A DNA stretch of 64,000 nucleotides from Syngnathus acus (Eukaryota > Chordata > Actinopteri > Syngnathiformes > Syngnathidae), in contig NC_051097.1 in the NCBI RefSeq assembly GCF_901709675.1, positions 8,968,039 to 9,032,038 of the forward strand, read 5' to 3'. The notes beneath the pieces were generated by a model, which searched no databases, was not told where the DNA came from, and saw only the letters and a list, made by a program, of their open reading frames with translations. Both the position numbers and the translations under genes were made by a program. Shown here piece by piece: positions 1-11,270 of the stretch (positions are counted from its first letter, which is position 1; every line of letters starts with the position of its first letter).

Positions 1-700
1 AGTGCAAAATTAACCAGCTAAATCAGTTTTAGTGAGCATGTTGTTTTTCCCGCTTCCAGTATGCAGTTAAGAATACAATAGTATGTGTCCTGCACTTCCG
101 CATGAGGTTGTTGGTTTTACTCAACAACTGTTAAAGTCTTAATGGAAAAACACTCATCCGTTTTATCTCTGTGACCTTATTTTTGGAGCAAGAGAATATC
201 AGCGCAACCCCAAGACATTTTAGAATGGTGATAACACAACAATATTAAAAAAAAAAAAAGCAATATTCAGTTTAACAACATGAAAGCCAATATGGTTTTA
301 TGTCCAAACTGAGCAACTTGGGCCTCCTCTCAAGTGAGTGAGTGAGTGAGTCATCATCCTGCTTTGCTTGGAAAACACAAAACCAATCCTGCCAACTAAT
401 GTGCCATTGCATGAACAGCTTCTTTTAAATACCCAAATGCTATCTATTAGATTCAAATTGATCAAAACTTTTGTGAAGCATCGAACGAGGTATTTGCTTC
501 GAAAAAGAGTTCACCTCGTGATATTTTAGTTTTAGTGCCCTCTGCTGGCAAAATGTAATACTGCAGTAGACAGCTTTGAAATTTTAGGTGCATGCACGCA
601 CACTCAATACGTCAATATAATACAAATAAAATACATGTTCTAAAAATAAAACAAATATATAGAATTTATTTTGTAGTTTGACGAAAGGAAACACTCATAT
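1..700. other. Upstream flank without a recognisable gene
   Basis: AT-rich DNA with no coding pattern recognised. It holds a short GAGT tetranucleotide run near 333-350 and a CTCF-like core at 536-548. It lies upstream of the syntaxin-like gene and may belong to its regulatory flank. Confidence 0.5.
536..548 (-). promoter_or_regulatory. CTCF-like core motif
   Basis: Read on the minus strand the bases are CCAGCAGAGGGCA, a close match to the vertebrate CTCF core (CCA, S, Y, AG, R, K, GGC). It lies about 180 bp upstream of the likely syntaxin-gene promoter. This is a motif match only; occupancy is unknown. Confidence 0.4.
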
Positions 701-714
701 CACCTTTGGGCATG

Positions 715-745
715 TGACGTCATCGCACACTAAGCCCGCCCCCTT
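715..745 (+). promoter_or_regulatory. Probable promoter: CRE palindrome and GC box
   Basis: A perfect cAMP-response element, TGACGTCA, is at 715-722. A GC-box-like CCCGCCCCC follows about 12 bp later. The next 200 bp are unusually CpG-rich for this window and end in a strong splice donor, CAG then GTGAGC, at 960/961. The arrangement suggests a TATA-less promoter and a non-coding first exon for the syntaxin-like gene. The transcription start is not determined. Confidence 0.45.
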
Positions 746-1168
746 ACTCGCTTACAGGTAAAAATGAAACAAAACTAAAATCGTTAAAAGAAAAGCTCTA
801 ATTCCTTAACTCATTCGTGACGACGCCATGAATGGAGCGTGAGTGTTCGATTTTATTCTTCAGAAGTTGGTTTTTAGGTTCTACATTAGTTGACGGAAGT
901 CGTGTCCTTTGTTTGCCTTTTGCCACGGCCGCGCGCACACACGAACGCGCTCGTGTACAGGTGAGCTCAGCCTCACTCCACATACTAAAATGTCTCTTTA
1001 GGTGTAAAACAGCAGCCAGGTTTTTGGTGCTTTGAAGAGAAATAGAGTCGCTTCTGGCTTCTCTATTTGGTGGAACAGGTGGTGGCATTTAAGACTGCTA
1101 TAGTTGCTACTTTCCGCAACAACAACAATTCAGAGAATATGGCACATGCAGCCAGAGGCAAAGTCGCC

Positions 1169-2996
1169 ATGGAGGACTTTTTCAAAACGGTTAGTCTGCA
1201 CCTGTTCATGTTTTTCCACATTTGGGCTCTTTTGACCAATCTGTGTTTGTAGGTAGGGGAGCTGAGGAGCCTCATACAAAAGATGACCTGTCAAGTGGAT
1301 GAAGTAGACAAAAGACAAAGTGCCCTTCTTGCTTCCTCCAACCCAGACAAAAGTAAGTCTTGCTTTTGTGTGTGTTCCCGATGCTCCATAATTACTGAGC
1401 ATGCAGTTGCAAAAATAGACTTACTCAAAGCATCATTTCACTGCACTTCTTCTCAGGATGCAGAGAAGAGTTGGACTTGCTTAACAACAAGATCAAGGCT
1501 GATGCAAATTTGTTCCGAGACAAGTTGAAGAGTGAGTGAAAATGCATTTTAGCACCAAATGTTCACAATATTAGCACTAGTTGCATCATGGTATTACACA
1601 ATTCAACAAGAGGGCTGTTTGTTAAACAAAAAAAAAAAACACGTGTACAGTTTTTTAGGCGTCATTGTTTACGGCCCTGACCGTTGCTTTGCACTTCCTC
1701 GTATTCCTTTCCGATATTAAATGCGCAAATATTTGTTTTGCAAATGGTGTCGTTTGCTAGACAAGGAAAACGAGTCCGTCCAAGATGAAGGGGGGGTAAC
1801 CAAATGTTTCTGCTTACCCTGTAAACCATTTCAATGTTGTGAATGTTTTCCTTTAGCATTACAGGAGAGTTTCTCGGCGGACTGCAGCAGCAATGGCACC
1901 TCCGTAATGCAACGCATTCACAACAATCAGGTTTATTTATTTATTTATTTTATTTGGGTATTTAGCCCACCTGAGCCAGGTTCACAAGAAACAAGTCACC
2001 ATACACATTTGTGCTCTCTCTTCTTTTGTTGTTTCTTACGCCAGCACGCACACTTGACTCGCTGCTTTGCCGAACTCATGACGAACCACCACAACACTCA
2101 AGTGGCCTTCCGAGAGAAATGCAAAGCCCATATTCAGAGACAGCTGCAGATTGGTGAGTTTCAAGCTTCATCTAAACAGGTGATAGCCTTGGTTACTACA
2201 AGAGAGCTTTGCTGCCATCTTGTGGTAGTTCTTGTTTTTTTTTTTTAATTATTTTTGCTATTTGCAGGAGAGCACAATTTAAATCATCTTAAGTGCTATG
2301 AATTGTATATATATTTATATATATTTTAAATTGTTATATAATTTTTATAATTTTTTTAAATCTTTTGTTCAGTGGACAAAGTGACCACGGAGGAGGAGTT
2401 GGAGGAGATGCTGAACCGCCACAATGTGACCGTCTTCATATCTGATGTCAGTTGAAAGTTGGCTCGTCGCAATCTGAAATGTCCCCTTACTTTTTTTCGG
2501 TTCCTTAAATGTCAAGATGGTAAAAGGTTACACGTTTCACTCCTCTCGTTTTGCAGATCGTCGACTCTGGCGCTTCTATTTCTAGCAAGGCTCTGAGCGA
2601 GATCAAGTCTCGTCACGAGGACATTATTCGGCTGGAGGCAAGCATCAGAGAGCTGCATGACATCTTGGCCGACGCCGCCATGCTTTTGGAGAGCCAGGTT
2701 AAATCTCGCTCTTTAAAAATGACCTCTTGTTAATGAATAATGCAATTCGCTTAGTTTATATTTCCGTCCACCAGGGGGAGCTAGTGAACAGCATAGAAAA
2801 GAACGTGGCCAGTGCAGCAAACTATGTGGAAGAGTCAATAGATGAGACGCACAAAGCGGTGATGTACAAGAAGAACCCTTACAAGATCGTGTCTCTGCCC
2901 AGATTCTTCAAGTCCTTCAGGAGGAAAACGGAACCTAAAACTGTCACAGGTCCAAAGCCGTCAGACCAAAACCACAATGAGAGAAATAATCACTGA
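1169..2996 (+). CDS. Syntaxin-like Qa-SNARE lacking a transmembrane anchor
   Basis: Spliced gene with coding exons 1169-1189, 1253-1352, 1457-1531, 1857-1930, 2045-2153, 2373-2446, 2557-2697 and 2775-2996 (271 residues). Syntaxins of this group pair with SNAP-25-type and VAMP proteins to drive vesicle fusion at the plasma membrane. The N-terminal half matches the Habc bundle (EDFFKT, then LLASSNPDK). Exon 7 and the start of exon 8 are a typical Qa-SNARE motif, with [19 protein letters not shown] and the zero-layer Gln in LESQGELV. Intron positions resemble STX1-4 genes. The C-terminus differs: after [11 protein letters not shown] it ends in a basic, polar stretch with no membrane helix and no cysteines. 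The YKKNP junction recalls STX11/STX19, which are also anchorless but cysteine-rich. An in-frame ATG ten codons upstream (1139) is possible; 1169 has the better Kozak context (GCCATGG). The usual N-terminal peptide exon was not found. Confidence 0.8.
2212..2225 (-). promoter_or_regulatory. CTCF-like core motif in syntaxin intron
   Basis: The minus strand reads CCACAAGATGGCAG, a near-perfect CTCF core. It lies in the intron after the exon that ends at 2153. Motif match only. Confidence 0.4.
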
Positions 2997-3267
2997 ACCT
3001 TGACTGCACCGGGACTCGCACTGTCTTCAACACCAGACTGCTCAATAATAATAGCAGTCAAATTGAAAGACACCTGAATCAAGATAGTTAGTTCAAGTTT
3101 TTTTTTTTTTTTGTGATTTATAAGATAAAGCACTCCTTTTACATTTCAAAACAAGAGCCTGTCCACCGAGGTCAAATTTTAGGGAGGATTTGAATTAACG
3201 TCGGTCGGAGATGTGTAAACTGGGAAGAAAAAAAAAAAACCCGGGATGATGTGCTGTCATTGACTGC

Positions 3268-3280
3268 CCAGTAGGTGGCG
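3268..3280 (+). promoter_or_regulatory. CTCF-like core motif in syntaxin 3' region
   Basis: The plus strand reads CCAGTAGGTGGCG, a full match to the CTCF core. It is the only strong copy in this window on the plus strand. It lies between the syntaxin stop codon and the convergent pgam2 gene. Motif match only. Confidence 0.4.
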
Positions 3281-3442
3281 TAAGAACACCAGCAGCACTC
3301 TGAAGCCTTTTTTTTACAGTACACTTAAGGTCACCAAATAAAATAATATAGTCATTCACTTCTACTTATTAGCTCTTAACACCTTTAACATTTACATTTT
3401 TCCTCTGCTTCAACCGTCATGTCTTTTTATTGTGGGGAAAAT

Positions 3443-3448
3443 AATAAA
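3443..3448 (+). terminator. Candidate polyadenylation signal, syntaxin-like gene
   Basis: AATAAA about 450 bp after the stop codon. Another AATAAA-type site lies near 3336-3342. Either could end the transcript. Confidence 0.4.
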
Positions 3449-3847
3449 ACGCTTCAATTGCTCCTTAGTGTAACGTTATCTTAAATGCTCTACTCGTAAT
3501 GCAGGAGATGGATTCCCATTAAGACTATTTAAATAATTATTCCTTTAAAATGTATTTTTACGGTAGTCCTACCGTTTCCATCCGTTCACTTTTCTGCTTC
3601 TGCTGCTCGCTGTAATACAGGCGGTGCTGTAATTCAGTTTCAAGGCAGCGGTCAAGCTCGTCCCCGCATTATGGGAACGCTGCCACGTTGAACCCGATGA
3701 CTCGTCTCCCTCCTCATCTCAAAGTGTCCTGGATACGATTCCTCAGCACCTTTTGCACTATGCCGATTAAATATGATGAGGACAATGTCATTATTGTTTT
3801 CCGAAGAAGAACCAGACAAAAGTTTGTATTATATAAAATGTGGTTTC

Positions 3848-3853
3848 TTTATT
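3848..3853 (-). terminator. Candidate polyadenylation signal, pgam2
   Basis: AATAAA on the minus strand about 200 bp beyond the pgam2 stop codon, a usual distance for a short 3' UTR. Confidence 0.55.
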
Positions 3854-4054
3854 GGTGGTGGCCACAACTTAAAACAACTGAGGGATGTGCACGTCTTGAG
3901 TTTGTGTTGTGGGTCTGCTTCTTTGAGTTGACAGGTCGTCTTTTGGAGCAAACAGGAGACAAGTGTCCCCATGTTGGAATGGACTCCAAAGATGGATGGA
4001 TGTTCAAATTGGAGGTAAGGACAGTCTCGTTTGTCGGGCTTCTGGGGCGAGAGC

Positions 4055-5504
4055 TCACTTCTTGACTTTGCCCTGAGCGGCCACGGCCTCCATGGCCTTC
4101 CTCACCGTCTCCTCGTCGCCCAGGAAGGACATGGGCTTCACGGGCTTCAGGTTAGCATCCAGCTCGTACACAATGGGAATTCCCGTGGGCAGGTTCAGGT
4201 CCATGATGGCGGCGTCGGACATGCCTGGGGAAAGACACACGGCGGAGTAAGTGTGTTTCAGAATTTTCATTATATGCAGTCATTTCTGTTCAAAGGAAAA
4301 CAGTATTATGTGCCCAGACGCCCCCTAGTGGCTGTAATTAGTTCGGAAAGCTTTTTTTTTTTCTTCTTCAATTTTTTACAGCTTTCACATGTTTGTTCTT
4401 TAAATTCCCCGTAGTTGTGAATGTGAATTCAAATAATTTGGGGACCTGCAGTGGGCTGGGAACAAGTCCAGGGTGTACGCCGCCACTTTCCCAGAGGCTG
4501 ACTTTAAGGTTACTTTAGAAAATGGCTGCATGGAAGTCATAGGACTAACCCTCAATTTTACTAAATGAACGACTACTCTACCCTTATTTTGACTAAAGTG
4601 ACCTTTAATATTGCCCTTGTAGCTTTTTCAATGTGTTAGTCCGTCCAACCTTTCTAGATAAAGGTCGCGACTGTAACGGGAACCAGGCTCATGACCCTCT
4701 CTTGTCCCTCAGCCCATAGCTGCTATTTATATACACTGTGTGTTTGTGTGTGTGTGTTTGTGTGCAAATGTTGGTGTCAGAATGAGTTAACCACAGACTT
4801 CTCTGCATAGATTTCCTTTTGGTGCTCACCTTCAAGGTGCTTGACGATTCCACGCAGGCTGTTGCCATGGGCTGCGATGATGACATTCTTTCCAGCTTTG
4901 ATTTCAGGCACGATCACTTCATTCCAGAAAGGCAGAGCCCTTGCGATGGTGTCCTTGAGCGACTCGCATGTCGGCAGCTCGCCGGGCTTCAGGTTCTTGT
5001 AGCGTCTGGACTGAAGGTCGATGAAACGACACGTGGCGGGTTGAGCAAGCGCCTCCTTTTAATTGACTTGAATTATTGTTAGCTTACCTCGCTGATGATG
5101 GAGTGGTAAGCGTGGTCCTTGTCCATGGGCGGAGGTGGGATGTCAAAGGAACGACGCCAGATCTTCACCTGCTCCTCTCCGTGCTTGGCGGCCGTCTCGG
5201 CCTTGTTGAGACCGGTGAGGCCTCCGTAGTGGCGCTCGTTGAGGCGCCACGTACGGATGACGGGCAGCCACATCTGGTCCGTTCCCTCCATGATGGTCCA
5301 CAAGGTCTTGACGGCACGTTTGAGCACGGACGTGTAGCAGATGTCGAATTTCATGCCCGCATCTTTGATGGCCTTGGCTCCTCGCGTGGCCTCCTCCACA
5401 CCCTTCTCGCTCAGGTCGGCGTCGAACCAGCCGCAGAAGCGGTTCTCCTGGTTCCAGGCGCTCTCCCCGTGACGGACGATAACCAGACGATGAACGGCGG
5501 CCAT
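4055..5504 (-). CDS. pgam2: Phosphoglycerate mutase 2 (muscle type)
   Basis: Complete three-exon gene: 5088-5504, 4830-5010 and 4055-4224 (255 residues). The enzyme interconverts 3- and 2-phosphoglycerate in glycolysis through a phospho-histidine intermediate in the cytosol. Visible signature residues are the catalytic RHGE near residue 11 ([16 protein letters not shown]), the [15 protein letters not shown] active-site segment, the second catalytic His in AAHGNSLRG, and the C-terminal [18 protein letters not shown]. The [16 protein letters not shown] and [12 protein letters not shown] stretches fit PGAM2 better than PGAM1. Exon number agrees with the vertebrate PGAM2 gene as remembered, and length is within two residues of the human protein. 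The start codon follows a TATA box by about 90 bp. It is convergent with the syntaxin-like gene and in tandem with nefm. Confidence 0.95.
4319..4331 (-). promoter_or_regulatory. CTCF-like core motif in pgam2 intron 2
   Basis: The minus strand reads CCACTAGGGGGCG, one of the best CTCF core matches in the window. Motif match only. Confidence 0.45.
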
Positions 5505-5592
5505 GCTTGGAGCGATTTGTCACCCTCAGTCCTTCTAAGTTGCGCACAGACTATGGCTGACCCAAAGTGAGGCCCGCTTGACATTTCACTTT

Positions 5593-5601
5593 CTTTTTAT
5601 A
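5593..5601 (-). promoter_or_regulatory. TATA box of pgam2
   Basis: TATAAAAAG on the minus strand, about 90 bp upstream of the pgam2 start codon. It predicts transcription starting near 5565-5570 and a 5' UTR of about 60 bases. A TATA promoter is usual for a strongly expressed muscle gene. Confidence 0.65.
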
Positions 5602-6225
5602 GCACCATGAGGACGGCAATCACATGACCGCCTTGTGCTCCACCCGTGAGAGATCTTCCCGCCGTGATGGACACGCCCACTTGACCAATAGGAGCAGACA
5701 CCAGACTGTCTGTAAAGTCTGCAAAGGCCAAAGGTTAGCAATCGAGCCAAAATAGCAACATGACTTTTAAAATGAGAACAAGACATCAGACGAGACACTC
5801 TGGACTTTAGTTTGTGCTTAAAAGTAACTGGAACAATATTAGTTGCGTTATTACAGTGAAAAAAGAAAAAGGTGATTTGAATTTTATTTGCTTGCACAAA
5901 ATAAAATCTTTGTCTGGATCCGGATACATTTTGAACTAGCTGCTTAAAATATGTTTATGGATCCAGATGGTTTCATTTTTTGCAACCACTTGGAAAAGAA
6001 ATAGCATAACATTGTTGAATTTTCTAAGGTTTGTTGACACCTAGTGGTCAAATGTGATTTCGCTACTTTGGTCTCAATACTGAATTGATCAAATTTAAGC
6101 AATTGTAATTTTAAAAAAATTACGATTATTATTGTGTTGATATGAGAAGTTTCCAGGATATTTTTTTTTAATTCAATTGTAACACATTGACACAAAAAAG
6201 ACAAACAAGTTGACTATTTGATTTC
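5602..6225. other. Intergenic spacer between pgam2 and nefm
   Basis: About 600 bp between the pgam2 TATA box and the nefm polyadenylation site. No coding pattern was seen. It should carry upstream pgam2 control DNA. A weak CTCF-like core (6038-6048) is present. Confidence 0.5.
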
Positions 6226-6231
6226 ATGATG

Positions 6232-6237
6232 TTTATT
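6232..6237 (-). terminator. Candidate polyadenylation signal, nefm
   Basis: AATAAA on the minus strand about 700 bp beyond the nefm stop codon. No better signal was noticed nearer. Confidence 0.45.
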
Positions 6238-6934
6238 GAGCAAATGCTGCTGGGAAATCATCAAGTGATGCGTACGGCTGTGGGACTGCAAACAAGTAGC
6301 ACCTCATATATTTTCTGGATTTCCGCTTCCCATACGAGAACGCAAGACCCCCTAAGCACTAATACGGTATTTCTTTGTATCTGCACTCGGGTAGACGGAA
6401 CGGATTGAAAAGCACGGTTAAGGCGAGAAGGACTTTCCCGGAAACTCCGTACGCTTATCGGATCGTCCTGTTGTCATTCGCTGCGGCAGGTGTGTGATTT
6501 CTTTTTGGCTGAGTTGCTATATTCATATGTCACGTATAAGGCTGCTTCAGCACAGCATGTGTAGGTGTGCAGAGGCCCCGCCCCTAGCCCCGCCCCCACT
6601 CGACAAAATACATCATACCCCCTCTAAAGTGAATCCTTATCTCTTGGCCATACATAGGAGAGGAAAGTGCCCCTCCCCCTCCTGCCCCTGAGCTAAATAG
6701 CATGCAAAGCCCCGCCCATCCCCGAAAACCGCAAACCCATCAGTTGCACTGCGACAAGAAGGGTAAAAGATAAAATGTCTGAATGGCTCGCCCTCCTCCT
6801 TGCATCTGCAAACATGCATGTCTAACATTTGTAGCGTTTGGCTTCTCTCTAAGTATGTTTGATAATGTCGCTCTAGCTGCATGGTGTTCTCGTAGGTTAG
6901 TTCTGCTTGATTGCTCGTCGGCGGGCCCGCCTCC

Positions 6935-9812
6935 TCAGTCGCTCTCCGTCACCTGCTTGATGGTCTGGGTGGAGTGCTTCTCCGTCTTGATGGAGGAGAC
7001 CATCTTGTCCTGCAGAACCTCCTCGACCTCCTTCACTGTTTCGGTAACGGTGACGGACTTGGTGACTTGCTGCATGCCGTCCTCGCCCGTGGTGATGGTT
7101 TCCACCGTTTTGGTGATCACCACCTTCTGGCTACCGTCGTCTTTGACGGGGCTCTCGTCCACGCCGTTGATGATCACGTCGTTGCCCTCGCCGAGCTTCT
7201 TCTGGTCTTCTTTCGGGCTGCTTTTGTCCACGTCACCGTTCATGACGGCGTCCTTTGTCGTTTTCTCGTCAATCTTTTTGTCGTCGGATGGTTTGGTCGC
7301 GTCGGTCTTTGGTGAGTCAGGTTTTGGTGAGTCTTCCTTAGGGGATCCAGGCTTGGGAGATTCTGATTTAGGAGACTCCTCTTTTGGGGAGCCGGCCTTG
7401 GGTGAGGTGTCTTTGGGGGATGCAGGTTTGGGGGATTCTGATTTAGGGGACTCTGCTTTTGGTGAACCGGCCTTTGGGGAGTCTTCTTTGGGTGATGCAG
7501 GCTTGGGAGTTTCAGATTGAGGAGACTCTGCTTTTGGGGGAGTAGTTTTGGGTGAGGCTTCTTTGGGGGGTGCAGGCTTGGGAGATTCTGATTCAGGGGA
7601 CTCGGCTTTGGGAGAATCTGACTTGAGGGAAAGAGCTTTTGGGGATTCAGACTTGGGGGAACCAGCTTTTGGGGATTCAGACTTGGGGGAAGGAGCTTTT
7701 GGGGATTCAGTCTTGGGGGAACCAGCTTTTGGGGATTCTTCCTTGGGAGAAGCCGCTTTAGGGGATTCTGTTTTTGGTGAAGTAGCTTTAGGGGATTCTG
7801 TCTTGGGAGAAGAAGCTTTAGGAGATTCAGTTTTGGGGGAACCGGCTTTAGGGGATTCTGTTTTGGGGGAAGGAGCTTTTGGAGATTCTGTTTTGGGGGA
7901 AAGAGCTTTGGGGGATTCTGTCTTGGGGGAAATAGCTTTGGGGAATTCTGTCTTGGGGGAAAGAGCTTTGGGGGATTCTGTTTTGGGGGAAGGAGCTTTT
8001 GGAGATTCTGTTTTGGGGGAAAGAGCTTTGGGGGATTCTGTCTTGGGGGAAATAGCTTTGGGGGATTCTGTCTTGGGGGAAAGAGCTTTGGGGGATTCTG
8101 TTTTGGGGGAAAGAGCTTTGGGGGATTCTGTCTTGGGGGAAGGAGCTTTTGGGGATTCAGATTTTGGAGAACCAGCTTTGGGGGATTCTGTCTTGGGGGA
8201 AGGAGCTTTTGGGGATTCAGATTTGGGAGAACCAGCCTTTGGGGATTCAGATTTTGGAGAACCTGCCTTTGGGGATTCAGATTTTGGAGATCCAGCTTTT
8301 GGGGATGCAGACTTTGAGGAACCACCTTTTGGAGATTCAGGTTTAAGAGAATCTGGTTTTGTCAGTCCTTCCTTTTTGGCTTCAGGTATCGCAGCTTCTG
8401 TTTTCTGAACTTGTACTTTGGCGACAATGGTTTCTGTCACAATGTCTTCAACTGCAACCTTCTCATCCTCTTCATCTGCCTTGTCATCCTCGTCGTCTCC
8501 ATCTTTGGATGCTTTGTCTTCACCCTCTTCGTCATCCGCTTCCTCTTCTTCATCGCTGGCTTCTTCTTCTTCCTCCTCTTCCTCGTCTTCAGCCTTTACT
8601 TTCTCGGGAATGGCTTTGGACTCTTGGGTTTTTGAGCAGAGGACAGTTTCTTCTACCACTTCCTCATCACCTGCCTCATCTTCTCCGTCATCCTCATCTT
8701 CTTCCTCTTCTTCCTCTTCATCATCCCCCTCTTCCTCCTTCGCCGGTGCCTCGGAGCTAACTTTAGCATCAGTTGCCGCTACGACTTCCTCTTCCTCCAC
8801 CTCATCTTCCTCGTCACCTTCCTCTTTGTCCTCCTCGCCTCCACTTTCTTCAAGTGTGGCCGAGAGCTCCTGCGCAATCTGATCCAGGGCTTCCTCCATG
8901 TCGGTCTTGTCATCTTCCACCCTGGTCTCCTCGATGATCTCCTCGACAAACTTGTGTTGCACCTTCATCCTGGGAGGTTCTGATTTGGAAAGTGACATTC
9001 TGGCGGACGAAACAGCCGGACGATGGGAGAATGTGCTGAAGTGGGTCTCCTCGCCCTCTAGGAGTTTCCTGATGGCATAATCAAGAGCGTCCATTATATT
9101 ACTTTATGATCTCTACAGCACAGGTGTCAAAACATTGAAAAATGTTAGTGTGCATGATGTGAAAACAAAATAAAATTTAACAAAGTATTTCACAAGCTTC
9201 AGAATTTTATCTAATCGGAATTTTTGTGGTGTCCCTGTAGTTGCCTGAAGACTAAATTGTGAAAAGGGATAATTAATGATGACTAGCGCAATAGAAAATT
9301 AATTTATTCGTAAAAATATACATGTAAAAATGTTTTATCTTAATTTAACAATAACTATTACGAAATAAATTTACCATTAAGTTAAGTATTCAAACACACC
9401 TCATTGCTTTTTTTTTTTTTTTTTAAATTATTATTATTATTATTTATGTTGTTTCACCTGTATGCAGCGATCTCAATATCCAGGGCCATTTTGACATTGA
9501 GCAGATCCTGGTACTCGCGTAAATGACGTGCCATCTCCCATTTGGTACTCTTGAGCTCATTGTCCAGTTGGTGGATTGTCTCCTGTAAAAAACAAAAAAA
9601 ACATATCCAGGCATTTGATTTAGTGGCATATTATTAGCTTCTGAATGAAAGAACATCACGTTGATTCTGTTTTAGCCCTGCATGTATCATAATGTATTCT
9701 GACGCAGATATTTAAATTTTTATGCACCCCGCCCTGGAGGAACGGTGGTGTGATGCAAGGACGTGGCCAGTGAGGAGGGCATCCCGCCATGATTCTTACT
9801 CAGCAAAAATGT

Positions 9813-9849
<37 letters not shown>

Positions 9850-11124
9850 TTCTGCTGCAGTCCCTTTAACTCCTTCACGAGAGTTTGAATAGAGTCGCTG
9901 CTCGTGACTAGTAAAAACAAATACACATAATAAGAAACTTTCCAAAATTATTAAAATCTAATAAAATGATGCAAATATATATATCTATAAAAAATATTCT
10001 TTGCCCTTAACAATGACTTTTTTTCAAATGGTGCAATGAATTAATTTCTTTGCTTTATTTCTTTACGCTATTTCTTTCGGAAATGCACGCTGCGGTGGTT
10101 ACATTACCTGCAGGCTGCCTAGGTCGCCGTTGTGGCGGTCCTCAATGTCGCCCAGCTGCCGCTCCAGGGATTCTCTTGTGCCGCGCACCGACTCTAGCTC
10201 GACCGTCTTGGACTGCAGCTGGCGCCGGTAGTCGTTGATCTCGTCGCGTGCGTTCTTGATGGCGTCCTTGTTCTGCTCGGACGCTTCGTTCAGTTTGGTG
10301 TAGTGGCACATGAACCAGCTCTCAACCTGCTGCAGGTTCTTGTCCGAGTGGCCTTCCAGCTCGCTGCGGATCTCGCGCAGAGCTTCGGTGATGTCGGCCC
10401 GCTGCGGGTCTCTCCTCTCCACGGTCACCTGAGACGCCTGGATGTGGCCCAGAAGCTCGTTGACTTCCTCTTCATGGTTGTTGCGGATGAAGGCGACCTC
10501 GTCCTGCAGCGACTGGACTTTCTTTTCCAGCTCGGATTTGAGCATGTCCGAGTCACCGGCGTCCTTTTTAAGGAGGCGGATGATGGCCTCGGTGTCCTCC
10601 CGGATGCGGGCTTCCTCATCCAGGCGCTCCCTGAGCCTCAGGATGTCGTCCTCCAGGTGGTCACTGTCGAGCTGAATCTGCGCTTTGTCGCGGTGGATCT
10701 GCTCGAGCGTGGTGCGCAGCTCCTGCAGCTCCTGGTCGAACAGGTCGCCCAACTGCGAGCGGGACACCTGCTGGTTCCTCAGGGCATGGATCTCATCCTC
10801 GATCTGCTTGTTCTGCTGCTCCAGGTAGTGCACCTTGTCGATGTAGACGGCGAAACGGTCATTCAGCCCTTGGAGTTGCTCCTTCTCGTTGGAGCGCCTG
10901 GAGGAGTCCGCGCTCAGGAGGGAACTTTGGCTCAGTTCGAAGGTGTCCATTCGGGGCTTGTTGACGGTGCTCTTGTACGACGCGCTCACGTTGGAAGCCG
11001 GGCTGGCCCGGGACCACGTCTGGGAGCGGAATCCGCCGGTGGAGGGGCCGCCTGCGGAGCGGCTGTAGCTGTAGCTGGTCCTGCTGTCCGTAACTCTCCT
11101 GAAGGGGCTCCCCATGGCGTCCAT
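6935..11124 (-). CDS. nefm: Neurofilament medium polypeptide
   Basis: Three coding exons, 10108-11124, 9458-9582 and 6935-9068 (1,091 residues). The middle exon of 125 bp and the three-exon plan match vertebrate NEFM. The protein is a type IV intermediate filament subunit of axons. Order: short head ([17 protein letters not shown]), coil 1 beginning [19 protein letters not shown], central rod, and rod end [20 protein letters not shown] then KLLEGEE. Next come [19 protein letters not shown], a strongly acidic Glu/Asp region, a long array of SPK motifs, and the NEFM-specific end with [17 protein letters not shown] and a final TESD. The SPK motifs would be targets of proline-directed kinases. 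The start at 11124 is chosen because the head aligns there; a second in-frame ATG follows three codons later. The usual neighbour nefl was not seen. Confidence 0.95.
7300..8350 (-). repeat. SPK (KSP-type) repeat array in the nefm tail
   Basis: About 350 codons made of short units such as [10 protein letters not shown] and [10 protein letters not shown]. At DNA level they form an imperfect tandem array of about 30 bp, itself built of roughly 15-bp half units. Mammalian NEFM has KSPVPKSPVEE repeats in the same place; here SPK followed by a short acidic or hydroxyl spacer dominates. The array keeps other frames open on both strands, which creates long false ORFs. Confidence 0.85.
9816..9846. repeat. 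GA dinucleotide microsatellite in nefm intron 1
   Basis: Uninterrupted AG/GA run of about 30 bases. Confidence 0.9.
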
Positions 11125-11260
11125 CCTGCCAAGTGTGCGAGAACTAATAGGAAAAACAGTGACTATGTGGGTGTGCTGTACAGAATGAGGGGGGGACGTG
11201 TATGCGTGTAGGTGTGAGGGGTGGATGGCTTCCACAGCGACTTCCACCTTCTCTGCGCGC

Positions 11261-11270
11261 ACCTTTTATA
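11261..11270 (-). promoter_or_regulatory. TATA box of nefm
   Basis: TATAAAAGGT on the minus strand, about 140 bp upstream of the start codon. It predicts transcription starting near 11235-11240 and a 5' UTR of about 115 bases, which supports the start codon chosen at 11124. Confidence 0.65.

Noticed and set aside
5143-5570. Alternate-frame and antisense proteins across pgam2 exon 1
   Set aside because: They overlap a complete, highly conserved pgam2 exon and match nothing themselves.
7240-8408. Long open frames of 361 codons (minus) and 286 codons (plus) overlapping nefm
   Set aside because: They are by-products of the SPK tandem repeat, whose period is a multiple of three, so other frames stay open. 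Their proteins are only periodic shadows of the repeat.
8359-8882. Ser/Leu/Pro-rich open frames opposite the nefm acidic region
   Set aside because: They are antisense translations of GAG/GAA-rich codons, with no independent coding features.
10303-11211. 302-codon plus-strand frame opposite nefm exon 1
   Set aside because: Antisense shadow of the high-GC coiled-coil coding exon.
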